Positions 26,040 through 36,200 of a stretch of 64,000 bases of DNA are shown piece after piece; the stretch's first letter is position 1, and each line of letters begins with the position of its first letter. The translations under genes were made by a program, and so were the position numbers. The stretch covers positions 186,001 through 250,000 of the forward strand of contig JIBA01000012.1 in NCBI GenBank assembly GCA_000620545.1, given 5' to 3'. A model generated the notes under the pieces. The model was not told where the DNA came from. It saw only the letters and a program-made list of their open reading frames with translations, and did no database searches. The stretch is from Intrasporangiaceae bacterium URHB0013 (GTDB lineage: Bacteria > Actinomycetota > Actinomycetes > Actinomycetales > Dermatophilaceae).

Positions 26040-26775
26040 GCGACGCCTCGATGGGCGGCGACCCGTGGGTCGCGGTCGCCGACTGCTCAAGGCCGTCGGC
26101 TTCGGGCTCGTGTTCGCCGTCCCGGTCACGGCCCTCGCGTTCATCGTGCGCGAGAAGTTCCTCCCCGTCATCGAGCTCGACGAGCGGCTCATCGTCGGCG
26201 CCACCGACATCACCCGCGACAACCCGTGGCTGAAGTCGGTCCTGCTCGTCTGGCAGGAGGTCACCCAGCCGAAGTGGGTCTACCTCGTCGCGTCGGCCGT
26301 CTGTCTCGTCGTCTGGCGCCGGCACCGCGAGCTCGCGTCCCGGTGCCTCTGGGCCTTTCTCACGATGATGGTCGCCTGGAACCTCCAGCTCGTCCTCAAG
26401 GAGGTCGTCCAGCGGGCCCGGCCCGTCGTCAGCGACGCCGTCTCACACGCCCCGGGCTACAGCTTCCCCTCCGGCCACGTCGCGAACGCCGCGGCGTTGG
26501 CGACAGTGATGACGCTCCTGCTCTGGCCGTTGCTGTCGCGCGCCGCCCGCGGGTGGCTCGTAGCCGGCCTGACGGCATACGTCGTCCTCACGGCCCTCGA
26601 CCGGGTCTTCCTCGGCGTGCACTACCCCTCGGACGTCCTGGCCGGAGTCCTCTTCGGCGTCGGCCTCGGCACGGCGTCCTATCTCGGCTACCTCGGGTGG
26701 AACCCTCAGGGTCCGGATGAACCGCCTCCGCCGGAGGGGGAGATCGGACCCGAGTCATCGAAAGGCAGCACGTGA
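26032..26775 (+). CDS. PAP2 family phosphatase, first of two
   Basis: 247 aa membrane phosphatase with six predicted helices. All three PAP2 motifs are seen: KEVVQRARP, FPSGHVANA and DRVFLGVHYPSDVLAG with catalytic His. TTG 26032 (8-base overlap with the kinase gene) is my preferred start; a GTG at about 26074 would remove a short basic N-terminus. Likely dephosphorylates lipid phosphates such as phosphatidate or undecaprenyl pyrophosphate. The tail is rich in Pro, Glu and Ser. It overlaps the next gene by 4 bases (GTGA). Confidence 0.85.
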   Translation: MAERRLDGRRPVGRGRRLLKAVGFGLVFAVPVTALAFIVREKFLPVIELDERLIVGATDITRDNPWLKSVLLVWQEVTQPKWVYLVASAVCLVVWRRHRELASRCLWAFLTMMVAWNLQLVLKEVVQRARPVVSDAVSHAPGYSFPSGHVANAAALATVMTLLLWPLLSRAARGWLVAGLTAYVVLTALDRVFLGVHYPSDVLAGVLFGVGLGTASYLGYLGWNPQGPDEPPPPEGEIGPESSKGST

Positions 26776-27503
26776 CCCACACCTTCGTTCACCGCTACGA
26801 GATCGACTCCTCGCGACCGACCGTCGGGTCGGCGCTGCGTGACGCAGCCCTGCGCGTGCTGGCTCCCGCCGTCGTCCTCTTCGGGCTGATCGTCGGCCTT
26901 GGCCTGCTCATCATGGGACCCCTCGGCAACCTCCGTTGGGAGGACGGTCTCAGCAGGTCCGTCGCCGCGGGGCGCACCGAGGTGTGGAACGGGATCACCA
27001 TGGTGTGGTCACGCATCGGCAACACCGAGATCGTCATCGGCGTCTGCGTCTTCGTCGTGGCCATCGTCTGGTGGCGCACCAAGCAGTGGTGGTATGCCGT
27101 GGTGCCGGCGATCGCGATCTCCGTGCAGGCGAGCGTGTTCGTCGCCGCCACGACCCTGACGGACCGCAAGCGACCGGCGGTCGAGCACCTCGACCCCGCG
27201 CCGCCCACGTCGAGCTACCCCAGCGGCCACATGGGCGCGGCGACCGCGCTCTACCTGACGTTCGCGCTCATGGCCCAGCGCATCGAGCGGGTGTGGCTGC
27301 GTCGTCTCGTCACCGTGGTCTGCGCCGTCGTGCCGCTCCTCGTCGGCTACGCCCGGCTCTACCGTGGCATGCACCACCTCGTCGACATCCTCGTCGGGGC
27401 CGGCAACGGCGTCGTGTGCGCCCTGCTCGCGTGGAACTACCTGCGGCGGCGCACGGTCGCCGACCGCGAGGTCGATCCGATGCGTGAGGCCGTCTCGCGC
27501 TGA
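26772..27503 (+). CDS. PAP2 family phosphatase, second of two
   Basis: 243 aa, six helices, with DRKRP, YPSGHMGAATAL and YRGMHHLVDILVG as motifs 1-3. GTG 26772 lies in a GTGA overlap with the upstream PAP2 gene. Less than a third of residues match its neighbour by eye, so this is an old duplication or two independent subfamilies. It ends the three-gene lipid operon, closed by a 16-bp hairpin. Confidence 0.88.
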   Translation: MTHTFVHRYEIDSSRPTVGSALRDAALRVLAPAVVLFGLIVGLGLLIMGPLGNLRWEDGLSRSVAAGRTEVWNGITMVWSRIGNTEIVIGVCVFVVAIVWWRTKQWWYAVVPAIAISVQASVFVAATTLTDRKRPAVEHLDPAPPTSSYPSGHMGAATALYLTFALMAQRIERVWLRRLVTVVCAVVPLLVGYARLYRGMHHLVDILVGAGNGVVCALLAWNYLRRRTVADREVDPMREAVSR

Positions 27504-27516
27504 CGCCCGCCGCAGA

Positions 27517-27553
27517 GCGATGGCCGGGAACCCGTGTGGTTCCCGGCCATCGC
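27517..27553 (+). terminator. 16-bp perfect hairpin after the lipid operon
   Basis: Arms 27517-27532 and 27538-27553 pair perfectly around the loop CGTGT, 14 bases after the PAP2 stop. The same structure could also end the convergent small gene whose stop is at 27589. Confidence 0.8.
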
Positions 27554-27588
27554 CGCTCTCGTGCCTGTCGATCGCGCCGGGAGGCCCG

Positions 27589-27759
27589 TCAGCCCGGGGC
27601 CGCCTGCCAGCGGTGCGTGCGCCACCCGAGCATGAGGATCACGCCGCGGCGTGGTGTCGTCCGCGGGTCGACGACGGGTCGCTGGGCCCGTCGGGTCCGG
27701 CGACCGAGGTCGGCGGTGCGCTGACAGGCGATGGCCTCGTTCAGGTGTGAGCTGTTCAT
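27589..27759 (-). CDS. Small basic protein A (56 aa), paralogue of the 28775-28954 product
   Basis: ATG 27759 has a full AGGAGG 5 bases upstream. The product begins MNSSHLNEAIACQRTADLGR and continues RRTRRAQRP, an amphipathic basic helix, with a Trp-containing tail (LGWRTHRW). Start region and spacing match a second small gene 1 kb away. Similar small basic ORFs are common in actinobacteria and are usually left unnamed. No membrane segment or known domain. Confidence 0.6.
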   Translation of the reverse strand: MNSSHLNEAIACQRTADLGRRTRRAQRPVVDPRTTPRRGVILMLGWRTHRWQAAPG

Positions 27760-27882
27760 GGTGCCTCCTGCACTCGTGATGCGTGATCACACAGAGCGCG
27801 TGGGTGCCGCCCTGATGCAGCCGGACCGAAAACGGCCCCGAGTGCCCGGAATTGTCCGGGGACCCAGAGCCGTCGGACGAGC

Positions 27883-28668
27883 TCAGACGTCGGCGTGCCG
27901 AGCGCGGCCGAAGCAGTAGACGCCGAACGCGATGAAACCGAGGGCGACGAGGCCGAGCAGCACCGGACCGCCGGGTGCGCCCAGGAGCGTGCGCAGGGCG
28001 CCGTCGAGGCCGCGCGCCTCGCTGGGCTTGTGCCGCACGGCTGCGAGGACGAAGAGACCGCCGACGATCGCGAGGGCGACGCCCTTGGCGATGTAGCCGA
28101 CCCGACCTGCCTTGACGATCCACGTGCCCGGGTGGGTCTCGAGGTCCCGGAGGAACTTCTTCTTCCACCCCTTGACCACGTGGTAGACGCCGATGCCGAC
28201 GACCACGACTCCCACGGCGGCGACGAGCCACTGACCCGCCGGCTGCTTCATGAGCGCCGCCGTGAAGTCGGTCGACTGGCTCTCGCTCGAGGACCCGCCG
28301 CCGCTCGCGAACCTGAAGGCCGTCCAGGAGAGCGCGAGGTAGAGGACTGCCTTGGCGGCCGCCTTGAGCCGGTCACTTGTCTGGAACGCTCCCGAGACGG
28401 CTTCGGTGACCTGCCAGAGGGCGAGGCCCAGCCAGGCGACGACGGCGACCCAGAGGGTGATCATGCCGAACGTGTTGTCGGCCATGGACCCGAGTGCGCC
28501 GGACTGGTCGGCGCTTGCGCCCTTCGCGCCGAAGGCGAGCCGCAGGGCGATGGCGCCGATGAGGATGTGGAGCACGCCGTTGACGGCGTAGCCGATGCGC
28601 GCCACCGTCTCGAGGACGGGGTGGTCACCCGCGCGCTGTGAGGCAAATCTGACGTCAGTGGAGTCCAT
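27883..28668 (-). CDS. DUF1206 membrane protein
   Basis: 261 aa with six predicted helices arranged as three repeats of the DUF1206 unit. Each repeat opens with an ArgxGYxxxGxxh-type motif (VARIGYAVNGVLHILIG; AAKAVLYLALSWTAF; KAGRVGYIAKGVALAIVG). A Gly/Ser loop (GGGSSSESQS) joins the second repeat. ATG 28668. Function is unknown; DUF1206 proteins are often linked to envelope stress. Flanked on both sides by two related small genes in the same direction. Confidence 0.88.
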   Translation of the reverse strand: MDSTDVRFASQRAGDHPVLETVARIGYAVNGVLHILIGAIALRLAFGAKGASADQSGALGSMADNTFGMITLWVAVVAWLGLALWQVTEAVSGAFQTSDRLKAAAKAVLYLALSWTAFRFASGGGSSSESQSTDFTAALMKQPAGQWLVAAVGVVVVGIGVYHVVKGWKKKFLRDLETHPGTWIVKAGRVGYIAKGVALAIVGGLFVLAAVRHKPSEARGLDGALRTLLGAPGGPVLLGLVALGFIAFGVYCFGRARHADV

Positions 28669-28774
28669 GCACGTGATCCTGTCGGCTAGAGGGTCCCCGA
28701 TGGGCCACCCGGGAACATACCCGGGCCGGGCCCCTCCCCGGCAGTCCGTGCCAGGTCTTCTCCGGCCGCTGGGT

Positions 28775-28954
28775 TCACACGAGTCTGAGGTGGCGCCGCC
28801 GGCGTCGTGCCCGAACCCGGTCGGGATGCCCGGCGGACGACGCGACAGCCTCCGGTCCGGGGTCGGGCCGGCGCAGGCGGGCCAGCTCGGCCCGGCGCTG
28901 GAGGTCGGCCTCGCGCTGGGCGAGGAGGGCGCTGACGATGTGGTGGGAGAGCAT
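28775..28954 (-). CDS. Small basic protein B (59 aa), paralogue of the 27589-27759 product
   Basis: ATG 28954 with AAGGA about 9 bases upstream. The product begins MLSHHIVSALLAQREADLQR and continues RAELARLRRP. It aligns with the neighbouring small protein through Gln-Arg-x-Ala-Asp-Leu-x-Arg. It ends in an Arg-rich tail. Unknown function; possibly nucleic-acid or membrane-surface binding, given its charge. Bases 28669-28774, between it and the DUF1206 gene, hold only GC-rich sequence with short repeats. Confidence 0.55.
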   Translation of the reverse strand: MLSHHIVSALLAQREADLQRRAELARLRRPDPGPEAVASSAGHPDRVRARRRRRHLRLV

Positions 28955-29058
28955 GGTCCGGGTCCTTCGCTGTCGGTGTCGTGCTGACCTCTCCAGCGTC
29001 GTTCTGAGGTGCCCGGGGGCACATCGGGAGAACGATGTATGCCGGCCGGCGGGGTGCC

Positions 29059-29922
29059 TCAGATCGGTGGCCTTCCCTCTCGGCCCAGGTCGAGCACGCG
29101 CCGGATCTCAGGCCAGGCGCGCTCGCCGAGCGCGCGGTCGGCCACTTCGGTGCCTCCGCGGGCCATCGGCAGTCCGCCGGAGACGACGCCCTCACCCGGC
29201 AGGATGACGCGGTGCCCCGCGTCGGGGTGGGTGACGAGCGTCGTGGGCAGCTCGAGGGCGCCGCGGCGGGCCTGCACAGCCCGCGCGAAGGCCACCGAGG
29301 GCCACACCTGGTCATCCCCGCCGGCCACGAGGAGCACGTCGCCGAAGAAGCGCTCCACCGGGATCGTCGCGGCCGCCACCCGTCCGCCTGCGGAGCGAAG
29401 GCTCTGCGCGTACACCGGTGCGAACGCGGGCGGGTCGCCGACCGGCTCCGCGTCGTCGTCGTACGGCACGAAGGGCAGGGCCGCGCCGTCCCTCGACCAG
29501 GACGAGTGCTGCGGACGCAGCGCGCCGTCGGGCCCCGCCCCGACGTTGGCCCACACCACATTGCTCGGGGCGAGCGCGACGACCGCGTCGACGGACGGGT
29601 CCTCGGCGGCATACGCGAGGAAGGCCTCGGCCGTCTTGGAGACGCCGAGCAGCACCACCCGGTCGCAGCGCTCGGCGAGGGTCGCGACGGCAGGCGCGAA
29701 GGCCTCCAGGGGGTACTCCCAGATCCCGGCCGGCTGGCCCGGGCCACCGAACCAGCGGTACGTCAGGGCGGCCGACACCCCGGCCCGGGCGAGCAGGACG
29801 GCACGGTCGCGCTCGACGCGGCCGCTCGATCCAGAGAGCACGAGCACCCCGGTGCCGTTGCCGCCGTCGGCCGGCCCGACGAGGACGCCGTCGTGCTCGA
29901 CCGGACGTTCGCGCAGTCCCAT
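29059..29922 (-). CDS. Acyl-CoA thioesterase/BAAT C-terminal-like hydrolase
   Basis: 287 aa alpha/beta hydrolase resembling the C-terminal domain of bile acid-CoA:amino acid transferase/acyl-CoA thioesterases. The nucleophile elbow is GVSKTAEA, where the family has a Ser or Cys; later come GGDDQVWPS with the catalytic Asp and THPDAGHRVILPGE with the His. No signal peptide. ATG 29922, divergent from the SRPBCC gene. Substrate unknown, perhaps a short acyl ester or peptide conjugate. Confidence 0.85.
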   Translation of the reverse strand: MGLRERPVEHDGVLVGPADGGNGTGVLVLSGSSGRVERDRAVLLARAGVSAALTYRWFGGPGQPAGIWEYPLEAFAPAVATLAERCDRVVLLGVSKTAEAFLAYAAEDPSVDAVVALAPSNVVWANVGAGPDGALRPQHSSWSRDGAALPFVPYDDDAEPVGDPPAFAPVYAQSLRSAGGRVAAATIPVERFFGDVLLVAGGDDQVWPSVAFARAVQARRGALELPTTLVTHPDAGHRVILPGEGVVSGGLPMARGGTEVADRALGERAWPEIRRVLDLGREGRPPI

Positions 29923-30003
29923 GGCGTCAACCTAGTGGGAGTGCCACGATGAGCCCGTAGGCGTCGCACACGCCCGCCCCGACGTCACGAGAGGGCCATC
30001 GTC

Positions 30004-30447
30004 ATGCCGAACCATGCCCGCACGGAGATCGTCGACGCGCCACCGGCGGCGGTGTTCGCCATCCTCGACGACGTCACTCGAGCGCCCGAGTGGCTGGGTC
30101 GGTGCACGCGCCTCGACAACCTGTCCGGTGGTCCCACCGCGGTCGGCACCAGGCTGAAGTACCACTACAAGGACGCCGGCCGCACCGGCGTCATGGACGG
30201 TGAGGTCGTCGCCCGCGAGCAGGATCGCAAACTGACCAACCACTTCACCGACAAGATGATGGACGTCACCGTGGACTTCGACGTCGAGCCGGGGCCGGAT
30301 GCCGGGCAGACGCGCCTGACGCACACCATCACGATCGACACCAAGGGGTTCGGCAAGGTCTTCACGCCGCTGATCAGCCGTCAGCTGCCGGGCCAGACCG
30401 AGGGCGCCATGACCGAGCTGAAGCGGCTGGCGGAGTCGGGCTCCTAG
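30004..30447 (+). CDS. SRPBCC/polyketide-cyclase-like protein
   Basis: 147 aa START-like hydrophobic-pocket protein. It begins NHARTEIVDAPPAAVFAILDD, the standard strand-helix opening of the family, followed by PEWLGRC. The ligand cannot be inferred. ATG 30004 is preceded by GAGAGGGCC. Its TAG stop shares CTAG with the helicase gene on the other strand. Confidence 0.88.
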   Translation: MPNHARTEIVDAPPAAVFAILDDVTRAPEWLGRCTRLDNLSGGPTAVGTRLKYHYKDAGRTGVMDGEVVAREQDRKLTNHFTDKMMDVTVDFDVEPGPDAGQTRLTHTITIDTKGFGKVFTPLISRQLPGQTEGAMTELKRLAESGS

Positions 30448-32993
30448 CCGCCGAGCCGCTCGAAACCGGTGACGGTCAGGACGGCCGCCCCGACGTCGTC
30501 GCTGGCCGTGAGGTCGACCACCGCCGTGATGCCCCAGTCGCGGTCGTCGTCCGGGTCGACGACGACCTGGCGCAGGCGCCACTCGCCGGGAGTCCGCTCG
30601 ACCTGGAGCAGGGCGGGGGAGCGGGCGGCCTGGTCGGTCGCGATCGCGTCGTGGTCGTCGTAATAGGCGCCCAGGGCGTCGTTCCAGGCCTGGGCGTCCA
30701 TGAGCACCTTCTGGGGCGGTTCCGTGAGCTCCGCGACGCGGGCCTCCAGCTCGCCCAGGACCTCCCACTCGTCACGGGCCGCGAGCTCGACCCGGTGGAA
30801 CATCGCGTTGCGGATCATGACGGTGAAGGCGCGCTCGTTGGCCGTGACCGGGCGGGCCGGGGGAGCGACGTCGGTCTGCGCCAGCACGGCGTCGCTGGGG
30901 TTGACGAGGTCCTCCCACTCGTCGAGCAGGCTCGAGTCGGTCTGCCGCACCAGCTCGCCCAACCACTCGATGATGTCCTCGAGCTCCTCGGTGCGGTGGC
31001 TCTCGGGGACGGTGCGGCGCAGGGCGCGGTAGGCGTCCGTGAGGTAGCGCAGGACGAGCCCCTCCGACCGGGAGAGGCCGTAGTAGGAGACGAACTCGTT
31101 GAACGTCATGCCGCGCTCGTACATCTCGCGCACGACGGACTTCGGCGAGAGTGCGTCCTGCGAGATCCAGGGGTGGCTCTGGCGGTAGGCCGCCAGCGTG
31201 ACCTCGAGGAGCTCGGCCAGCGGCTTGGGCCAGGTGACCTCCTCGAGCCTCTCCATCCGCTCCTCGTACTCGATGCCGTCGAGCTTCATCGCCGCGACCG
31301 CCTCGCCGCGAGCCTTGAACTCCTGCGCCCACAGCACCTGCCGGGGGTCCTCGAGGATGGCCTCGATGACCGAGACGAGGTCCTTGGCGTAGGAGTCGCC
31401 CTCTGGGTCGAGGGTGTCCATGACGGCGAGGGCGAACGGGGCGAGCGGCTGGTTGAGCGCGAAGTCGCGCTGGAGGTCGATCGTCAGGGCGTGCCGGCGG
31501 CCGGAGTCCTCGGCCGTGGCCAGGCGCTCGACGACTCCGGAGGTCAGCAGCTCCTTGGCCAGCACGAGCGCGTGCCGCTGGAGGCGCCGCTGGTCCTTGA
31601 CCTCGTGGTGGTTGTCGGAGAGCAGGCGTGCGGCGTGCGCGACCGGGTTGCCTTCACGCGCAAGGATGTTGACGAGCATCGAGTGCGAGACGCGCATGCG
31701 GGGAAGGAGGGGCTCGGGCTCGGCGAGGATGAGCCGCTCGAACGTCTCCTCGGACCAGTTGACGAAGCCGTCGGGCGCCTTCTTGCGCTGGATCTTCTTC
31801 TGCTTCTTGGGGTCGTCACCGGCCTTCTCGACGGCGCGGAGGTTCTCGACGACGTGGTCGGGCGCCTGAGCGACCACCCAGCCGCGGGCGTCGAAGCCGG
31901 CCCGACCGGCGCGCCCGACGATCTGGTGGAACTCGCGGGCCTTGAGGAGGCGCTGCTTCGTGCCGTCGAACTTCGTCAAGCCCGTTAGCAGCACGGTGCG
32001 GATCGGCACGTTGATGCCGACGCCGAGGGTGTCGGTGCCGCAGATGACCTTGAGCAGGCCGTCCTGGGCCAGCTGCTCGACGAGGCGGCGGTACTTCGGC
32101 AGCATGCCCGCGTGGTGCACGCCGATGCCGTGCCGCACGAGGCGGGTGAGCGTGCGCCCGAAGCCGGCCCCGAAGCGGAAGCTGCCGATGCGCTCGGCGA
32201 TGGCCTCGCGCTCCTCGCGCGTCGTGATCTTGACGGCCATGAGGCTCTGGGCGCGCTCGAGGGCCGCGGCCTGCGTGAAGTGGACGACGTAGACCGGCGC
32301 GCGGTCCTTCTCGAGAAGCTCCTCGATGGTCTCGTGGAGGGGCGTCACGGCATACGAGAACTCGAGCGGGACGGGGCGCTCGGTGCCGGTGATCACGGCC
32401 GTGGAGCGGCCGGTGCGACGGGTCAGGTCGTCCTTGAACATCGTGACGTCGCCGAGCGTGGCCGACATGAGGACGAATTGCGCCTGCGGCAGCTCGATGA
32501 TCGGCACCTGCCACGCCCACCCGCGGTCGGGCTCGGAGTAGAAGTGGAACTCGTCCATGACGACGAGGCCCACGTCAGCCGAGCTGCCTTCTCGCAGAGC
32601 GAGGTTCGCAAGGATCTCGGCCGTGCAGCAGATGATGGGCGCGTCCGCGTTGACGGACGCATCGCCGGTGATCATGCCGACGTTGTCCGCGCCGAACTGC
32701 TCGCAGAGCGCGAAGAACTTCTCGGAGACCAGCGCCTTGATCGGCGCGGTGTAGAAGCTCACGCGGTCGTCGGCGAGGGCGGTGAGGTGCGCGGCCGTGG
32801 CGACGAGCGACTTCCCGGAGCCCGTCGGAGTCGACAGGATGAGGTTGCTGCCGCTGAGGATCTCGAGGAAGGCCTCCTCCTGGTGCGGGTAGAGGGCCAG
32901 GCCGCGTTCGGTCGTCCACGCGGTGAAGACCTCGTAGAGGCCGTCGGGATCGGGGTCCCGCGGGATGCGCTCGCTGAGGTTCTTCGTCACCAC
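30444..32993 (-). CDS. DEAD/DEAH-box helicase with DUF3516 (Ski2/Mtr4-like)
   Basis: 849 aa superfamily 2 helicase. Motif I STPTGSGKS (about residues 54-62), motif II DEFH, motif III SATLGD, motif VI HQIVGRAGRAGF. The C-terminal half is the actinobacterial DUF3516 domain (WPKPLAELLEVTLAAYRQSH and WLGELVRQTDSSLLDEW are typical). It probably acts on RNA or DNA. A basic KKQKKIQRKK stretch lies between the helicase core and the C-terminal domain. The start could be ATG or the alternative codon at 32993 just before TKNLSERI. It is convergent with SRPBCC and divergent from the formate dehydrogenase operon. Confidence 0.93.
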   Translation of the reverse strand: MVTKNLSERIPRDPDPDGLYEVFTAWTTERGLALYPHQEEAFLEILSGSNLILSTPTGSGKSLVATAAHLTALADDRVSFYTAPIKALVSEKFFALCEQFGADNVGMITGDASVNADAPIICCTAEILANLALREGSSADVGLVVMDEFHFYSEPDRGWAWQVPIIELPQAQFVLMSATLGDVTMFKDDLTRRTGRSTAVITGTERPVPLEFSYAVTPLHETIEELLEKDRAPVYVVHFTQAAALERAQSLMAVKITTREEREAIAERIGSFRFGAGFGRTLTRLVRHGIGVHHAGMLPKYRRLVEQLAQDGLLKVICGTDTLGVGINVPIRTVLLTGLTKFDGTKQRLLKAREFHQIVGRAGRAGFDARGWVVAQAPDHVVENLRAVEKAGDDPKKQKKIQRKKAPDGFVNWSEETFERLILAEPEPLLPRMRVSHSMLVNILAREGNPVAHAARLLSDNHHEVKDQRRLQRHALVLAKELLTSGVVERLATAEDSGRRHALTIDLQRDFALNQPLAPFALAVMDTLDPEGDSYAKDLVSVIEAILEDPRQVLWAQEFKARGEAVAAMKLDGIEYEERMERLEEVTWPKPLAELLEVTLAAYRQSHPWISQDALSPKSVVREMYERGMTFNEFVSYYGLSRSEGLVLRYLTDAYRALRRTVPESHRTEELEDIIEWLGELVRQTDSSLLDEWEDLVNPSDAVLAQTDVAPPARPVTANERAFTVMIRNAMFHRVELAARDEWEVLGELEARVAELTEPPQKVLMDAQAWNDALGAYYDDHDAIATDQAARSPALLQVERTPGEWRLRQVVVDPDDDRDWGITAVVDLTASDDVGAAVLTVTGFERLGG

Positions 32994-33257
32994 GCGAGTA
33001 TGCCGCCCGGCGCAGTGGTGCTCCTAAACGCCTGAGGCGGTGGCGCACCGCCCGGTGGACGCGACGGCGAGGGCTGTGGGGGAGTCGGGCCAGCTGGGTC
33101 CACGGGCGGCGCGGACAACCTGTCGCCGATCTCAGGTGTTCAGGGGCGGTGTCAGGGACGGTCGAGTGGGTATCTCCCCTCTGGCGGCTGCCTGCGGGTC
33201 GTGCTTGCATGGAGCCGTCGCCCTGTCGAGCCGAGGCCAGCCGAGGAAGGTTTCGCC

Positions 33258-36200
33258 GTGGATGTGAAGAAGACGTTCCTGTCCTGGCCCGTCGTCAGGC
33301 AGGCCACCTCCGGTGACTTCCTCGGGCGTGGCCCCGCCGTCACCTCCGCTCGCACCCGAGGGCTCGCGCCTCGCACCGCCACGGCCGACAAGGTCGTGCA
33401 GAGCGTGTGCCCCTACTGCGCCGTCGGGTGCGGGCAACGGGTCTTCGTTAAGGACGGCCAGGTCGTCCAGATCGAGGGCGACCCCGACTCGCCCGTCTCG
33501 CGTGGGCGCCTCTGCCCCAAGGGGTCGGCGAGCGAGCAGCTCGTCAACAGCCCGGGACGCCAGCGCAAGGCGCTCTACCGGCGTCCGGGCGGCACCGAGT
33601 GGGAGCCGATCGAGCTCGAGACCGCCATGGAGATGATCGCCGACCGGTTCCTCGAGAGCCGCCGCAGGGGATGGCAGGACACGGACGAGAACGGTCGGCC
33701 GCTGCGCCGGACGATGGGCATCGCCGCGCTGGGCGGGGCGACGCTCGACAACGAGGAGAACTACCTCATCAAGAAGCTGTTCACCGCAGCCGGCGCCATC
33801 CAGATCGAGAACCAGGCGCGTATTTGACACTCCTCCACGGTTCCCAGTCTGGGAACCTCGTTCGGGCGCGGAGGCGCCACGCAGTACGAGCAGGACCTGG
33901 CCAACGCCGACTGCATCGTGATCCAGGGCTCCAACATGGCCGAGTGCCATCCGGTGGCCTACCAGTGGGTGACCGAGGCGCGCCTCAAGGGCGCCACGGT
34001 GATCCACATCGACCCCCGGTTCACGCGGACGTCCGCCACGGCCGACCGGCACGTGCCGATCCGCGCCGGCAGTGACGTCGTCCTCCTCGGGGCCCTGATC
34101 AACTACATCCTCAGCAACGACCTCTACTTCAAGGAGTACGTCGTCGCCTACACGAACGCCGCGACGCTGGTCAACGAGGACTTCCGCGACACCGAGGACC
34201 TCGGTGGCCTCTTCTCCGGCTACGACGACGAGCTCGGCAACTACGACCTGACCTCGTGGGCCTACGCGACGAAGGAGGGCAACGGCAAGATCGACGACGC
34301 CCAGGAGGCTGCCGAGCCGCACGGGCACCAGCAGTCCGAGAAGTCGGCCGGACACCGTTACGGGTCGGGCGGTCCGCCGCTCGAGCACGCCGAGGTCCTG
34401 CGCGACGAGACGCTGCAGCACCCTCGCACCGTGTTCCAGATCCTCAAGCGTCACTATGCGCGCTACACGCCGGAGATGGTGACCGAGGCCTGCGGCATCT
34501 CGGCCGAGGACTTCGACTACGTCGCCAGGGCCGTGACCCGCAACAGCGGCCGTGAGCGGACCACCGCCTTCGTCTACGCGGTCGGCTGGACCCAGCACAC
34601 GCTGGGCGCGCAGTTCATCCGCACGTCCGCCATCGTGCAGCTGCTCCTCGGCAACATGGGTCGCCCGGGCGGGGGCATCATGGCGATGCGCGGGCACGCG
34701 AGCATCCAGGGCTCGACCGACATCCCGACGCTCTACAACATCCTCCCCGGATACCTCGCGATGCCCGTGGCCGGCCGGCACGACACGTGGGACGACTACA
34801 TCGGGGCGATCGGGAGCAAACGGCAGAAGGGCTTCTGGGCCAATGCCGACACGTATGCCGTGAGCCTGCTCCGGGCGTGGTGGGGCAAGGCCGCGACCGC
34901 CGAGAACGACTGGGCCTTCGACTACCTGCCGCGGCTGTCGGGTGCGCACGGCACCTACCAGACGACCATGGCGATGCTCGAGGACGTCGTGGAGGGCTAC
35001 TTCCTGCTGGGGCAGAACCCCGCCGTCGGCTCGGCGCACGGGCGGATGCAGCGGCAAGGCCTCTCGCACCTGAAGTGGCTCGTCGTCCGCGACCTCAACA
35101 TGATCGAGTCGGCGACCTTCTGGAAGGACTCCCCCGAGATCGCCACGGGCGAGCTGCGCACGGAGGACATCGAGACCGAGGTCTTCTTCCTGCCCGCCGC
35201 CTCGCACGTCGAGAAGGCCGGCACGTTCACGCAGACGCACCGGATGCTCCAGTGGCGTCACCAAGCCGTGCAGCCACCGGGCGACTGCCGCAGCGAGCTG
35301 CACTTCTTCCACGAGCTCGGCGTCCGTCTGCGCGAGCGGCTCGCGGGCTCGACCGACGAGCGCGACCGCCCGCTGCTCGACCTCACGTGGGACTACCCGC
35401 TGGACGAGCACGGCGAGATCGACGGCGAGGCCGTGCTCAAGGAGATCAACGGCTACCACGTGTCGGGGGACAAGGCCGGCCAGCTGCTCGACTCCTACAC
35501 CGAGATGAGGGCTGACGGCTCCACGAGCGGCGGCTGCTGGATCTACACGGGCGTGTTCGGCGGCGGTGTCAACCACGCGGCCAACCGCAAGCCGGGACGC
35601 GAGCAGAGCCCGACCGCCCTGGAGTGGGGCTGGGCCTGGCCGTCCAACCGGCGCATCCTCTACAACCGCGCGTCCGCCGACCCCGAGGGCCGGCCCTGGA
35701 GCGAGCGCAAGCGCTACGTGTGGTGGGACGAGGAGTCGTCGCGGTGGGTCGGCGAGGACGTCCCGGACTTCCCGGCCGACAAGGCACCCTCGTACCGTCC
35801 GGAGCCCGGCGTCGGCGGCCCCGCGGGGCTTGCCGGCGACGATCCCTTCATCATGCAGGCCGACGGCAAGGGCTGGCTCTTCGCCCCCAAGGGGATGCTC
35901 GACGGGCCCCTCCCGACGCACTACGAGCCGCAGGAGTCGCCCGTACGCAACCCGCTCTACGCACAGCAGTCGAACCCGGCCCGCAAGGTGTTCCCGCGCA
36001 AGGACAACCTGTGGAGCCCCTCGGCGGGAGAGCCCGGGGCCGACGTCTACCCGTTCGTGTTCACGACCTACCGGCTCACCGAGCACCACACGGCCGGTGG
36101 GATGAGCCGGTGGCTGCCCTACCTGGCGGAGCTTCAGCCGGAGTTCTTCTGCGAGGTGTCGCCGGAGCTCGCGGAGGAACGCGGTCTCGAGAACGGAGGC

